64,000 bases of DNA from Gordionus sp. m RMFG-2023 (taxonomy: Eukaryota; Nematomorpha; Gordioida; Chordodea; Parachordodidae), in NCBI RefSeq assembly GCF_954871325.1, contig NC_088775.1, positions 83,243,561 to 83,307,560 of the forward strand, given 5' to 3'. Position numbers and translations under genes: made by a program. Under the pieces are notes generated by a model. It did not search any database. It saw only the letters and a list, made by a program, of their open reading frames with translations, and was not told the origin of the DNA. Of this stretch, positions 52,683-64,000 are shown piece by piece. How positions within the stretch are numbered: the stretch's first letter is position 1; the number at the start of each line of letters is the position of its first letter.

Positions 52683-53373
52683 AACGGTGAGAATTAGCAG
52701 TCCTCTGTTGTATTTCTTTTGTTAATGTTAAATTATTTTATAAATAAATTTTATTTATGATTTTCTTATAAAAATTATGATTTATCAATAAAGTTTATCA
52801 TTTGTATATTTGTGTAATAAATTTTATTTTTTACATTTGTTCTGAGAGATATATTTACAACGGATGATATTATTTTTAAAGAACCCGATGCCATCTATGA
52901 GCAGTATATACATAATATTATTTTAGCTAAAATCTTAATCGGGTCGTTTTTAAAAATAAACCCTAATCGGGCTTTTTGATAATCCTAGAATTTTCCATAT
53001 TCTTTATACAAAATAATGTTGTATAACCCTCAAAATCAGGCATTCCTTGCCTTTTAAAATTAAATTTTATTTATCTTTCTAGCATAGAAAAGATGACTGC
53101 CAACTGAAAATTTTTAACAATTGCTCTATTCATAAATCATTGTCAAAGAATGTTTAAATGCAGGGGGGACCAGGGTAAAACGATTGACGGGCTAACAATG
53201 CTTACTAAATATATTTTTAAACTTTGAACATAAAGACCTTAAACCTTGTGTGAAGATGTATTTTTATATCTAATTTCTTACCTTTCATTTTTTAAAAAAC
53301 TTTTAGTTTGACATATTTTGCCAAAAAAACGTTTTTTTTACCCTAAAATAAAAATTAACCTCTAGTTTACTTT
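52683..53373. other. 3' flank of paralogue A
   Basis: AATAAA-like signals occur at about 52740 and 52785, within 110 bases of the stop codon, and are the likely polyadenylation region. Beyond about 53170 the sequence AGGGGGGACCAGGGTAAAAC may begin the repeat described at 53170-54420. Confidence 0.5.
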
Positions 53374-54420
53374 AGTGATCTGCATCGGGCCTATCAAGCC
53401 CGGCCAGGCCCGAATCTGACATTTTTTAAAAAAAGTTTTGCCAGCCCGGCCCGAACCCGATTTTTTTTTAAAAAAAATTTACAGGCCCGGCCCGAATTTA
53501 TTTAAATAGAGAAATTAATTATTATAATTACTCAAAATATGTCGTTTAGTTTTAATAAATAAAATCAAATATTTTTATTTTAATTCAATATAAAATTGAT
53601 AAATTTAGATATATTTAATAAAATTTCCAAGGTCCGACCCGACACGGCCCGAATTTTTTTAAAAAATATTAGGCCAGGCCCGAACCTAATTATTTTAAAT
53701 AAAATTAGGCCCGAGTCCGGCCCGAATTTGCAGATCTCTATTACCTTGCTTTTTGCCAAATATATAAAGGCTCAAAACATTTCTATATATGTTCTTTAAA
53801 ACCTTAGCTATAAAAAATGTATCGGAAGTTTGTAGCATCACTAGAAGTTATGCAATAATGATTTGTTCAATCTATCTCACCTTGGGGTAAAGTTGTTATG
53901 GGTAAAACGGTTTTAAGGGCTAAATTTTAAATATGGTCGTCTAAACCATATAAAAAGATACTTTTGAATAATTTATGTATTATTTGAAATAAAATTAGAA
54001 TAATCGTAAAGGAGAAGATTAATTGAAATGTACGATGTGCCAAAAATAGGCACACTCGAAATGTGCTATTTTTGATATAATTTTTTATATTCCCGTATTG
54101 TATTAATTAGTTTATACTAAAAGTCATTAATAGATGTCAAAATTGCAATATTTTGTTTAATTAAACAATATAGTGTGTTCAATTTTATTTTAACCACTTT
54201 ACCCTAATGCTCTTAACCCCGGGTATGGGGTAAAGTGACAAAAATATCTATCTTCACCTAATTTCCGGTCCTAAAGTAACAGAGAGCTATACATTTTTTT
54301 ATTTTGTAGATGAGGGATTTGACTACATATAAATCTATAATTTTTCCTGTTTTGTTTATGTTTCAAAATTTTATGATAAAAATGCAAAATACCAATCGTT
54401 TAACCCCGTTCTAATAAATA
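53170..54420. repeat. Repeat family with GGGTAAAGTG/CACTTTACCC motifs, copy 1
   Basis: The segment around 54180-54420 (GGTATGGGGTAAAGTGAC, then TCCTGTTTTGTTTATG and AATACCAATCGTTTAACCCC) is mirrored in content by 58180-58370 on the same strand. ACCAGGGTAAAACGATTG at about 53170 and TTGGGGTAAAGTTGTTATGG at about 53882 belong to the same motif set. Borders are uncertain. No ORF is found. Confidence 0.5.
53374..53739. mobile_element. hAT-type MITE with AGTGATCTGCA ends
   Basis: The left end AGTGATCTGCATCGGGCC and right end, reverse-complemented, AGAGATCTGCAAATTCGGGC; flanks TTTACTTT and ATTACCTT match at six of eight positions. Repeated GGCCCGAA and CCCGGCC strings fill the subterminal zones. 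It is similar in style to the MITEs at 50494 and 60398. Confidence 0.78.
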
Positions 54421-57400
54421 AATCTTAGATTTTAAATAAGTAGAATCACTCAAAATGTGGGATGTTTTTAAAATCTATCTTGCATTCTATATTTTGTTTG
54501 TTACTTGATTTAAAAATGCTTTAATTTTTTTCCCCCCAAATTAACAACTTATACTTTTTAACTAGATAATGGTTAAAAGACGAACTCCGATTATTAAATA
54601 TTATAATGATTTTAAAAAAATAAGTAAATTGTCCATCAAATCTGCCCAACAATGTTTATATCAATTTTAAAATATGCGAATTAAGGACTACTTACCATAT
54701 TATATAATATATTTTACCTTATAAAGTGTTTTTAAAATTGTAATATATTAGAAGAGAACTGTAAGGCCAACCCCGCTATGGCCAATTTAAAATTTTTGCA
54801 AATGTTGATCGGAGCGTTAAATTTTTTGCCAGGCCCGGCCAGTTATAATTTTTAAAATCCTGTCCGTTCAAATTTACGCCCAGACCTATTACATTTTTTT
54901 GTACGAATTTGGCGTCATATTTTTAATATTTATATCTATTTTTTTTCCAATGTCAATTTCTTATATCTCTTCTGTATGATAACCTATTTCCACACAACAG
55001 TTTTATAAATAAAGTGTTTGATACTGAATTGTGTATTTGTAATTGAATCATATCATAAATAAATTGTTTAATTATTTCTGAATTTACTAATCTGGACCGC
55101 TGATATTATAAAATCCGGGCAGGGCAAGAATTTTTTTTTTGCTTGTAAAAGATTTTAAAAATTAGAATATACGTTTAAAAAGATAATTATAAATTTTATT
55201 TATCTAACAAAGATTGTAAGATTTATAAGTACGCACGCCTATATAAACATGTAAATTTTATTAATATTGAATAAAAATTACATAAAAATAGTAATATTTA
55301 TAAATAACTAAAATTCAGAAATTCTACTCGATATGTTTCGACATATAATAATGTAAATAAATTAGGCTGTTATTTTTATTATATTATAAAAGACCCGCAA
55401 TATCTTCTTCGCCACGAATATCTGCATGAATTCAGGTGGAATAAAGATTAGATCCATATCCGGAATATGACTTTTGTTGAATTTTGTTAGCAATTCTTTT
55501 ATTTTATTTAAAACCATCATTTTTCATGATTTAAAATTAATGAATAATCTATAGGAATCATTTTTAGAGTTGATTTGGATGAATGGTATAAAAACATAAC
55601 TTATAAAATTTAAAATTTTGATCAAATATCGGATTCTGGATGCGGGCCTTTTTCATATAGTTAATATAGATAGAATCATAGTCTGAATTTTCTAGGGGAG
55701 AAAGTCCTATTATGAAGGTTAGCCACATAAATTATATTATTTTAGTCTGTTATATTTTCGGTACATAGGTCATTGAGAGTATAAGACGTAAAAGGGACAG
55801 GGTAGTTATAGGATTTGGTGCGCCGGCTGCTAGCTCAGGTTTTAGAATATGAGGGCTATCTTTAACTATGATGGACTTAGGTGACTCACGGTAGAAGGAA
55901 CTAGACACAAGTCTATTTATTTCTAACTTTACTTAATTTAAGAGAACTGTAAATGAATTTGAATCAAAGTCAATTTGCTTCTAGCTTTACTTAGAGGACG
56001 GTAGAAGAAATAGACATAAAACAATATTTCATAATATAAATGATTTAAAGTAACTTATAATATAATTCGTTATTTTTGAAATGTAGCTGTGGCTAGTAAC
56101 TAGTTATATCTAAAATAACTAGTAATTGTGTAACATGTTCCTTTTTCAAATGTAACTTTTGACAACACTAGAATTTACCATATAAGTTTACGAAGAATTT
56201 AAAGATATGTAACCTTCCAATTTAATCATTAAAACAATAATTGAAATTAAAATAAAATGACTATCTTATTTTCATTCATTATACTACAAATTTATTTTTT
56301 GTTATCTTTTTCATTGCTTCACGTTTTGTTATTAAAAGAAATTTTTTTACTGATTAAATGGCGATAAAATTATAAAGTTTCACTAATCATTTATTATAAT
56401 GGATTTTATTCTTTCTTTAAAGTGTCAATATGTCATGGGTGGGCCTAAGATTTTGTTAATCTCTCGAGATTGCATAGCTAAAGCTGATCAATTTTGTTAT
56501 TGAGATTTTCATAAATATAATTTAAAATTAACTGTTTAAAATATTTTATAATAAAGTTTGTGGGTTACAAAGGTGCATCCCCCCTTCCCCCTACATAAAG
56601 TTTAAAAGAAGGAATAATATTTTGGGTTCAGTATTAGAACGAGTTATACTGAGATTGTAAAAAAAAATATAATATAATTTGTTTGCCTCAATATAACATT
56701 TTAAGAAAAGATGTTTTATTCTCCATTCCATAGTGAAATAAAAGAGATTTATTTAGTATAATCTTTTTAATATTTTAAAGTTAAACAATTTCGATCATAA
56801 CGATTTGAAGGATAAAATAATATTAGAATTTTAAAACGATTTTTCTGTCCTGATTTTAAACAAGCCTGATACAATTTTTTTGAATAAAGATATTAATAAT
56901 GTTCACATTATTTCGAGTTTCTTCAAAAATTAAAAATTTCGGCTAGGCTCATTCTGAAAAATATTATTACTGATAAGGCTATGCACATCTTTAGAGGAAA
57001 TATACTTATAATCTCTCATCTTTTTTTAAAAAAAAATCCTTCACGTGTCAATGATCCCAAAGACTAAACATTTAGCAAATGCCTACAATATAATAATATG
57101 GAGGACTTTTCAACCGTCGAAAAGATTAGATTCTTGATTATTTAAAACGCCTCAACAAGTTTCTACATTGGTTTTATTTTTTTAAAAAAATACATATTTT
57201 CAAAACAAAAAAAACTTTTAATCCTCTGGGTATTTCGTATCCATAATCTGCCCAAATCATTCATTTATATTTTGAGAATTCTTATTAATTTAAATATAAA
57301 AGTATATGGCAAAAAAATAGAATAGTTCCAATCAAAAACCCTTACAATACAAGTATGATTTTCTTTTATAAATTATTTACCATATATATTTATTTTCCTC

Positions 57401-58179
57401 AACTTAAAATATGGTTAATAAAAAAAATTTTCATTTACTTTGAAAAAGAAAGTGGTAAATTAAAATAGTATCATATAGACAATCCGTGAATGAAGGAACC
57501 AATATTCAAGATGTTTATAAGGGCATTTTCATTTTATATCAATTCTTCCTTCATTTTTTGAAAAAGAGAAGTAATTTAGAAAGAACGCGCTTAAAAACTA
57601 TACCGTGGGTGAAACGCATTCTTCCCCTACGAGACTGATCTTATATCCTAAGCTTTAGATCAGTGCTGAGTTTAATAATTCTATATTTTACGTTTATATA
57701 ATGTCAATTTTTGCAGTTCTTCATTCTTTCTCAAATGCTCTTGGTATGATATATTTTTCAAATAATCCTGCTTTTGCTCATAAATTAAATCATCTAGTAT
57801 TTCTATTAGCTGAATACATTTATCCTAATGATTTAAAATTTTCTACATATTAATATAAGCTATAAAATAAAAGTTATTTGGTAGTTCATAGCTTAAATTA
57901 GAAGCCACACTTTAACGATTTATATAAATATCTTATGAGTAGAGCGGCTTTAGGAAAAATTATTAATGTTTTGTTTGATTAAAGCTATAGAAAAAGAATT
58001 TTGAAATACAAACGTCTACTCTATATAGAAAAAAATTTGAACATTAGTTTATCATATATGGAATAGAAATTTTAAAAATTTATAACTAAAATTAATTAAT
58101 AGATATGTCCTAGGCATAATTTTTTATTCAATTTTACAATAAATTATGTTCAATTTTATTAAAACCTAGACCTTGGTGC
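54421..58179. other. Spacer between the paralogues, transposon debris only
   Basis: No gene recognised. GC-richer scraps around 54790-55130 (CCAGGCCCGGCCAG) look like decayed MITEs. At about 56085-56172 subterminal GTAACTAGTTA-type repeats lead into TTGACAACACTA, one end of a hAT element whose partner I could not find. A minus-strand frame of about 52 codons near 55380-55540 (IPDMDLIFIPPEFMQIF) is open but unidentified. Confidence 0.45.
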
Positions 58180-58370
58180 GGGACCATTTTACCCTGGGTA
58201 TGAGGTAAAATGGCGAAAATTTCGTATTTCACATTAATAATTAACACCTTTATTTTTATTTAGTAGGTTAGGACTAGGGTTACATATTTATAATTTATTC
58301 TGTTTTGCTTTTGCTTTAAGGTTTTATAGTGAAGATACAAAATTCCAACGTTTTCTACTATTTCTTCTTA
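58180..58370. repeat. GGGTAAA repeat family, copy 2
   Basis: GGGTATGAGGTAAAATGGCG, then TAATTTATTCTGTTTTGC and AAAATTCCAACGTTTTC parallel 54224-54410 in order and spacing. It lies at the 3' end of paralogue B. Confidence 0.55.
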
Positions 58371-58616
58371 CTATTTCATTTATATAATTAATATTAAAAT
58401 GATATGGAATTTAATTAATGCATTTTAATAATATCGTTAAATTAAATGGATTATATAACTTAAATAATTAGGCGAAAAATATAAATGACGAATTTATTAT
58501 TATAAAATTATAATCATTAAAAATAATCCATAAATACAATTTTAAATAAGAATAATTCGTAATATTAACTAAAAATATAATATTATAATGTTTGGGAATT
58601 CTTTTTGAAAACAGTT

Positions 58617-61600
58617 CTAAGGCCTGACAGCTGGGGGTGGCGGACCTCTCACAGCTCCAGGAGGTGGCCTCATTCCTGGTGGGGCTCCTGGTGGGCCCGC
58701 AGGTGGTCCTGGCATTCTAGGAGGAGCCATTCCGGGTCTCATTCCAGGAGGTGGTCCCCCAGGAGGTCCAGGGGGGCCTCCTGGCCTTGCCAAAGCTCCT
58801 GGTGGTCCTGGTGGTCCAGGGGGGCCTCCTGGTCTTGCCAAAGCTCCTGGTGGTCCAGGTGGTCCTGGAGGTCTAGCCATAGGTGCGCCAGGTGGTGCGG
58901 GTGGTCCAGGTGGTCCGGGTGCCCTAGCCATGGGAGCGCCAGGTGGAAGAGGTGGGCCAGCTGGTCTAGCCATAGGTGGTGCAGCTCCGGGTGCGCCAGG
59001 TGGGCCAGGAATTCTTGAGCCTGGAGGACCAGGAGGGGCTCCAGGAGGCCCTGGCATTCTTGCACCTGGTGGACCTGGTGGGGCTCCAGGCGGGCCTGGA
59101 ATTCTTGTTCCTGGTGGAGGTTGACCAGTAGGGCCTCCAACTGTAGCGGGCATTCTAGCATCTGGTGGACCAGGTGGTCCCGGCATTCCAGTTCCTGGAG
59201 GTCTGGGTGGGCCTCCAGGTGTTCCTGGTAGTCTTGCACCAGGTGGGCCGGGTGGCCCGGGCATTCCAGCTCCTGGAGGTCTTGGAGGGCCCCCAGGTGG
59301 GGCTCCAGGAGGGGCTCCAGGTGCGCCTGGCAGTCTAGTACCTGGTGGACCAGGTGGTCCTGGTATTCCAACTCCCGGGGGTCTTGGTGGGGCTCCAGGT
59401 GGACCGGGTCTTGGACTTCCTACAGCTCCCGGTGGTCCAGGTGGCGCTAATCTGGGACCTCCCAAAGCTCCTGGAGGCCCCGGTGGCCCAGGTCTGGGAC
59501 TTCCTAAACCTCTCGGAGGCCCAGGTGGAGCTCCAATTGGACCTGGTCTGGGACTTCCTACGGCACCTGGGGCTGGTCTTGGAGGTGCTTGTCCAGGTTG
59601 AGGAGGAGCTTGAGGTGGTCCTCTAGGTAAGCTCTGCCCAGGTGGGGCTCCTGGTCCAGTTGGTGGAGGTGGTGCTCTAGGAGAACTCAGGATTGGTCTA
59701 GGTGGCGGTGAAAGACCTTTATCTTTTGAGGCATCTTTATCCTTTACGTCTTTCTCTTTCTCTTTCTCTTTCTCTTTCTCTTTCTCTTTCTCTTTCTCTT
59801 TATCTTTGTCTTTGTCTTTATCTTTATCTTTTTTATCTTTATCTTTGCTGCCTTTTTTCTTCTTTTCGCTTCCTTTACTGGCCGAGTCTTCAGCTTTGGG
59901 GTAATATAATATGATACTTATATTTTAGCATATTTATAATTTTTGAGAATGTATCTATCTTATGTTACCCAAAACTATACAAAAGATTTATTGTTTCTAG
60001 AGACTTAATATTTTTTTGCTCATTATAGTTTTCTTTATTTATAAGCACACATGGGTTGCCGATTAATTTTCATAAAGTATAATATTTGTTAAAATAATTT
60101 AAAATTATAATATATTTTTTACTATCAGAGCCCTCTGATTCTGATTCATCTTTCTCTGTTTCGGAAACCTCGCTTTCGGAAGGTTCTTCCGACTCAGATC
60201 CCTTCTTCGATTTCTTTTTCTTTTCATCTTTCTTGCTACCCTTTTTCGTTTCTTTTTTATCTTTTTCATAATATAATAAATATAGTTATGAATGTAAAAT
60301 GTAGTTATATCAAGCAATTGAAAATAACTCATGAATTTTGTAATTCAGGAGAAAAAAAAAGAGAAAAAAATAATATGAATTTTATTTTAATATAAATTAG
60401 AGACCTGCAGAGGTGTTTTTTACGGCCCATCCCGTATTTCCGGACAGGATTGGGCTTAGGACCGGACATAAGGTCTCTAATATAAATGATTATATAACTA
60501 TTTTACCTTTTTTCGCTAATTTTTCTTTGGATTTAGCTTTCGCCAATTTTTCTTTAGATTTAGCTTTCACCAATTTTTCTTTCGATTTAGCTTTCGCTAA
60601 TTTTGTTTCCGAGGCCTTGACTTTCGCAACCAATTTAGAATTTTGTTGTTTAATATGCTCCATCTTTAATGTGTAATTTTAAAAATGAATGAAATTGAAA
60701 TTTTAACCTTCCATTATATATATGTAAATTTACCTTATCTGTCTCTTTCTGTATTTTCTCAAGATCTGGAGAAGGAATCGAGGATATAGCTGCTCCAATT
60801 AACTTAATATCTGTATATGGTAGGTTATTTTTTGGAAAATATTATTTTATAAAATTTTTTTCATTTATTTTTGTTTTTTAAATATATGAATTTATTGTTC
60901 CAAGTTGTGGATAAATATATTATTTATGATAATTCTTTGGAAATTGGTAATTTTATTTAGGATTTTTGTCAAAAAAAAACCTTCTGCTGTGCTTCTAAGT
61001 TTAGTAATTCCCTCTCTAATGGCGAGTACGGCATTCATAATTTCTTGAGAAACTTCTGTCATATCATCGGTCATCTCGACAGGTCCCTCCATTAGCTGAT
61101 TCAATATGCTTTGTCGAATGTAAGGATCTGGTTGGTTTTTTAACTATTTTATAAAATCATTTTTGAATATTTTCTTAGGCCATGTCCAAAGTCATTTTTA
61201 AAAAAAATTCAAAATGTTTGAAAACTTTCCTAGATTTTAAAATTCTAGTGTATGTTAAATTTTTGAAATATTTTTAAAATTTAATTATGTTTTGGACATG
61301 ATTTTTTTTTTAAATTTAAAATGGCCTATATATATATATATTAATTTTCATTAAAGTTCCGAAAGTTTGTGGTTTTGTTAAGTAGCTTCCATTTTTTATA
61401 AACGACTAGCCCACTATTTTATTCAAAAAATATTATGCAAGCCTGGAGATTTTGTTCATAAATGGCAGAAAGGGTTGTACATCTATTAACGAAATCTCCG
61501 GGCTTGCGTAATATTCTTTTGGGTATAAGCTTATTTAAAATCGGCGAAATAACAACACTATTTCATTCAATGTTGGGGGTTGGTTGGAATGATCATTAAA

Positions 61601-62406
61601 ATCCTTTAATTTTGATAGTATCATAGAATTTTTTATTCTTTTGAAAGAAAGAAAACTAAATAAAAACTTATGGAAAATATCAAGTTTTTATTTTTTAACA
61701 TCGATAAAATAGCAAAAATTACCGATAATGATTATAATTTTTTTCTGGAATAATGACTTATCAAGAATCTTCAAGTGAAATTTCAAATTTAATAGCATCC
61801 ACTATGGCGATATTTCAAGATTTGAAAAATATGCTCTTTTTTTACCGGAAATGGATATTCCAACACGTATCGAGTGACTACCCTATCGAACAGACAATTT
61901 TTTGCCATAAAGTTTATTTATTTTTTTAAATAATTTAAGTATAAATTAAAAGTATGGTTCATAAGCTAATGGCAAAATTATTTGAAATTTATTAGGGTAG
62001 GAATATGATAGGTGTAATACATTCAGGAATATATGTGTATATTCCTCCAGAAAAATTCCCTCATTACGAGTAACAAGCATATATCATAAAAACAATTATC
62101 TTTACAGCAACTATAGACAATTTTAAAAAATAAATAAAATATAGTGAATAATTTTCATATATCAAAATTAAATACCCTTTGCCAGGTATCCATTGCCATT
62201 TCACTGATTTGATTGGAGCTATAGTGAGGATATTTGGCTTGTATTAAACTTGAGATTTTTGACAATTCATACATATCTGTTTGAGTTAATGGCATATTTC
62301 GGAACCCGGTGGGGTTAAATGGACTCATATTAGTAGATGATCCAGAAAAGACATCCGTAACTGAAACTGATCTCACCCTGTAAATGGGTCTATCATTCGG
62401 ATCCAT
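58617..62406 (-). CDS. Unrecognised 680-residue protein with Lys/Glu-rich and Pro-Gly-rich regions (paralogue B)
   Basis: Six exons: 62406-62176, 61143-60981, 60810-60734, 60663-60507, 60260-60123 and 59893-58617. Exon 2 has exactly the same length (163) as in paralogue A, and all phases match. N-terminus MDPNDRPIYRVRSVSVTDVF, then LTQTDMYELSKISSLIQAKY and SSNQISEMAMDTWQRLKNQP, then DPYIRQSILNQLMEGPVEMT and IREGITKLRSTAEG. Exon 4 carries three to four copies of an about 10-residue unit KAKSKEKLA; exon 5 is Lys-rich then acidic; exon 6 starts with runs of KD and KE, then about 350 residues of GPPGAPPGARMPG-type sequence with two PPGMRP motifs, ending GAVRGPPPPAVRP. No signal peptide, so not a secreted minicollagen. 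I chose the internal Met rather than one 15 codons upstream because it aligns with A and is preceded by an acceptor-like TTTAG. Confidence 0.85.
60398..60479. mobile_element. 82-bp hAT-type MITE in intron 4 of paralogue B
   Basis: The ends TAGAGACCTGCAG and ATAAGGTCTCTA are flanked by a perfect 8-bp duplication ATATAAAT (60390-60397 and 60480-60487). The ends resemble those of the MITE in the homologous intron of paralogue A. Confidence 0.88.
61178..61326. mobile_element. Possible MITE in intron 1 of paralogue B
   Basis: GGCCATGTCCAAAGTCATTT at the left and TTTTGGACATGATTT...ATGGCC at the right are roughly inverted, about 150 bases in all. The left flank is TTA. It resembles the Harbinger-type end at 33993 (GGCTGCGTCCAAAGTCATT), so it may be a Harbinger-derived MITE. 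Confidence 0.5.
61373..61561. mobile_element. MITE related to 29860-30035, in intron 1 of paralogue B
   Basis: The right end AACAACACTA and inner CGGGCTTGCGTAATATTCTT correspond to GTTTAACAACACTA and CAGGCTTGCGTATTTTTTTG of the MITE at 29860-30035; the left end (TTTTGTTAAGTAGC) has decayed. An internal inverted pair GCAAGCCTGGAGATTTTG / CGAAATCTCCGGGCTTGC gives it a strong stem. Confidence 0.65.
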
Positions 62407-64000
62407 CCCTAAATATAGATTTTCTAAAATATATAATTTTTTCTTCACCACAAATATAGTCTATATGTACAAAACAATACACATTACCTTTAAATTCAAA
62501 AAAATATGAGAATTAGGAAAGAGTATAACAAAGATATATGAATGCAATTTCTAAACTGAAAGAGTTTGAAGATAAAGTCTAAATAAAGAAAAACATTATA
62601 TAAAATTATATTGAGTAATTTGAAAATAAAATGCAAAATAAATTAAAATGATGATGATTGCGTAATTTTTTTGTAGCATAAGCGATGCGTCAAATTATTC
62701 CCTTATATTATTTAAAAAAATAAATAAAAATAATCTGTGTTTAATTTAGAACGCAATAAAATATAAAACATCTAATTTTCAAAGATTCTCTATTGAAGTC
62801 ATACGGTTTTTATAATGATAAAATTCATCATTAAAGTTGTTTATGTGGAAGAAAGAAGATATGATGAATGGGATTAATCGGTTAAAAAAAATTCTATATG
62901 TTAAAATTATAAAAATGATTTTTATAAAATATATGGCCCGGCCCGGGTATTTAAAAGTTACAGGGTTTCCCATTCAAAAAAGGAAAAGACCCAATCAAAA
63001 AAAGGAAAAGGACCGATCAAATAAGAAAAGTGTCAATCAAAAAGGAAAAGTCCCAAAGGTTTAGGAAAAAGTCCGATCAAAAAATGAAAAAGTCCAATCA
63101 AAAAATTAATTTCTTGAAGATTTCTTTTGAATTAGAACTTTCAGCCTTTTAAGAAACCATTATAAAAGATATTTGATATTTTTTAAAAAATAATATAGTA
63201 TATTTGTAATTATTATTAATGAATTAAAGAATTTTTTCCAAATTTCTTATTAATATCTGATTTGTAATGAAAATATGTTAGGATAAATTAATATTATTAG
63301 AAAAATTTTGGAGGGAATATGGTGAAATTAATAGTGAAGAGGAGATAATGAATTATAAATTTATCTATATTAAAATATTATTAAATCTAAAATTATATAT
63401 ATCGTAAAGTTATGCGAGAATAGAATGAGTTTTCAGGAATGCTTATAAGTGAGGATTTAAAAATATCTGAATTTTAAATCATTTTACGGTGAAGTTTTGT
63501 GGGGTAATCTTAATTAATATACATTCGATTTTTCGTTTAAATTTTAAAAAAATACAAAAATTTATTGCGTTTCAAAATTTATAGGATAGGTAGACTTTAC
63601 AGATACATGAACATTTCCGGTAAAAAAAAGGAGTCTTAAAAATTACAAATCTCCCTCCTAGATGATTCAAAAGATCGATTCTTCACGTTATGATTCCAAT
63701 AAGATTATTGCTGCATAACTGAGTTAGGACATGTATAGTACCTTTAAAAACAAAGAACACCTCATTGCATATATAAGAGTGGGAATATGAAAAAAGTCAT
63801 AGACACGAGGAAGGGATTAAAAAAATTGGTAGCGTATCTTAAAGTAATATTGCTACTCTAGCATAGGTTTGAAGTGATAGAGATTATAAAACTGGTTAAG
63901 AAAGTGAGTTCCTCAGTCAAATAAGCTTGAATCTAGAAAATAATCGAAGAAATTAAGAAGTACATCAGAATCTTAAAACCTTGAGATAGGGGAGAGCCAA
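62407..64000. other. Upstream region of paralogue B
   Basis: Apart from the tandem repeat at 62970-63110 I see no gene, RNA or element; the sequence is AT-rich to the end of the window. Confidence 0.4.
62970..63110. repeat. Short imperfect tandem repeat upstream of paralogue B
   Basis: Units of about 20-25 bases built on CCAATCAAAAAAGGAAAAG recur six or seven times with changes. Just before it lies ATGGCCCGGCCCGGGTAT, a GC island like those at MITE ends. Confidence 0.6.

Noticed and set aside
57600-57670. A small structured RNA around ACCGTGGGTGAAACGCATTC
   Set aside because: No known snRNA, snoRNA box set or tRNA pattern could be matched; only the less AT-rich composition stands out.
58605-59371. 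Plus-strand and alternate minus-strand frames (Trp/Ser-rich and His/Leu-rich) over the last exon of paralogue B
   Set aside because: Same cause: antisense and shifted readings of a PPG repeat. Only the minus frame ending GAVRGPPPPAVRP continues into conserved exons.
49236-62406. Minicollagen or other secreted collagen as identity of the paralogues
   Set aside because: No signal peptide, no cysteine-rich ends, no strict Gly-X-Y repeat, and a long basic/acidic nuclear-type middle.

Overview
The window is strongly AT-rich eukaryotic DNA from an animal-type genome, probably an invertebrate. Host genes are sparse and split by introns. Intron sizes run from about 41 bases to more than 11 kb, nearly all with GT..AG borders, and most of the remaining DNA is transposon. 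I cannot name the species. Three conserved genes could be put together exon by exon, with codon phase agreeing at every junction: ARFGAP1 (minus, 14826 down past position 1, 3' end cut off), CRIPT (plus, 18345-18794) and NVL (minus, 40963-23586). A fourth locus is a pair of unrecognised paralogues facing each other tail to tail (plus 49236-52682 and minus 62406-58617). Each has six exons with identical phases and encodes a conserved N-terminal region, a Lys/Asp/Glu-rich stretch and a Pro-Gly-rich tail.

Layout. 1-14826: ARFGAP1, whose 11.4 kb second intron holds an 8.4 kb near-palindromic hAT transposon (3468-11914). That transposon carries a separate 1.9 kb long-inverted-repeat element with an intact 156-codon ORF (3707-5593). 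The same intron holds a nested pair of hAT-like elements (12785-14031). 14827-18344: head-to-head spacer with CRIPT, filled by a decayed hAT element. 18795-23585: a small hAT-like MITE and LINE debris. 23586-40963: NVL, with a 9.9 kb intron that collected a MITE, several hAT remnants and a 5 kb palindromic PIF/Harbinger element (34230-39209). 40964-49235: a gene-poor spacer with a hAT remnant, one copy of a dispersed repeat and a decayed Ty3/gypsy-like fossil. 49236-62406: the paralogue pair and a repeat-filled 5.9 kb spacer. 62407-64000: nothing I can name apart from a short tandem repeat.

ARFGAP1 is a Golgi Arf GTPase-activating protein, CRIPT a small zinc-ribbon-like PDZ-binding protein, and NVL a nuclear AAA ATPase of 60S ribosome assembly. 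They share no pathway; the neighbourhood is not an operon. The most unusual structural theme is that two unrelated DNA transposons (hAT and Harbinger) and one unclassified element all have near-palindromic architecture, with protein-coding sequence in the arms or at the centre. The most unusual genes are the convergent Pro-Gly-rich paralogues and the 156-residue protein inside the long-inverted-repeat element.
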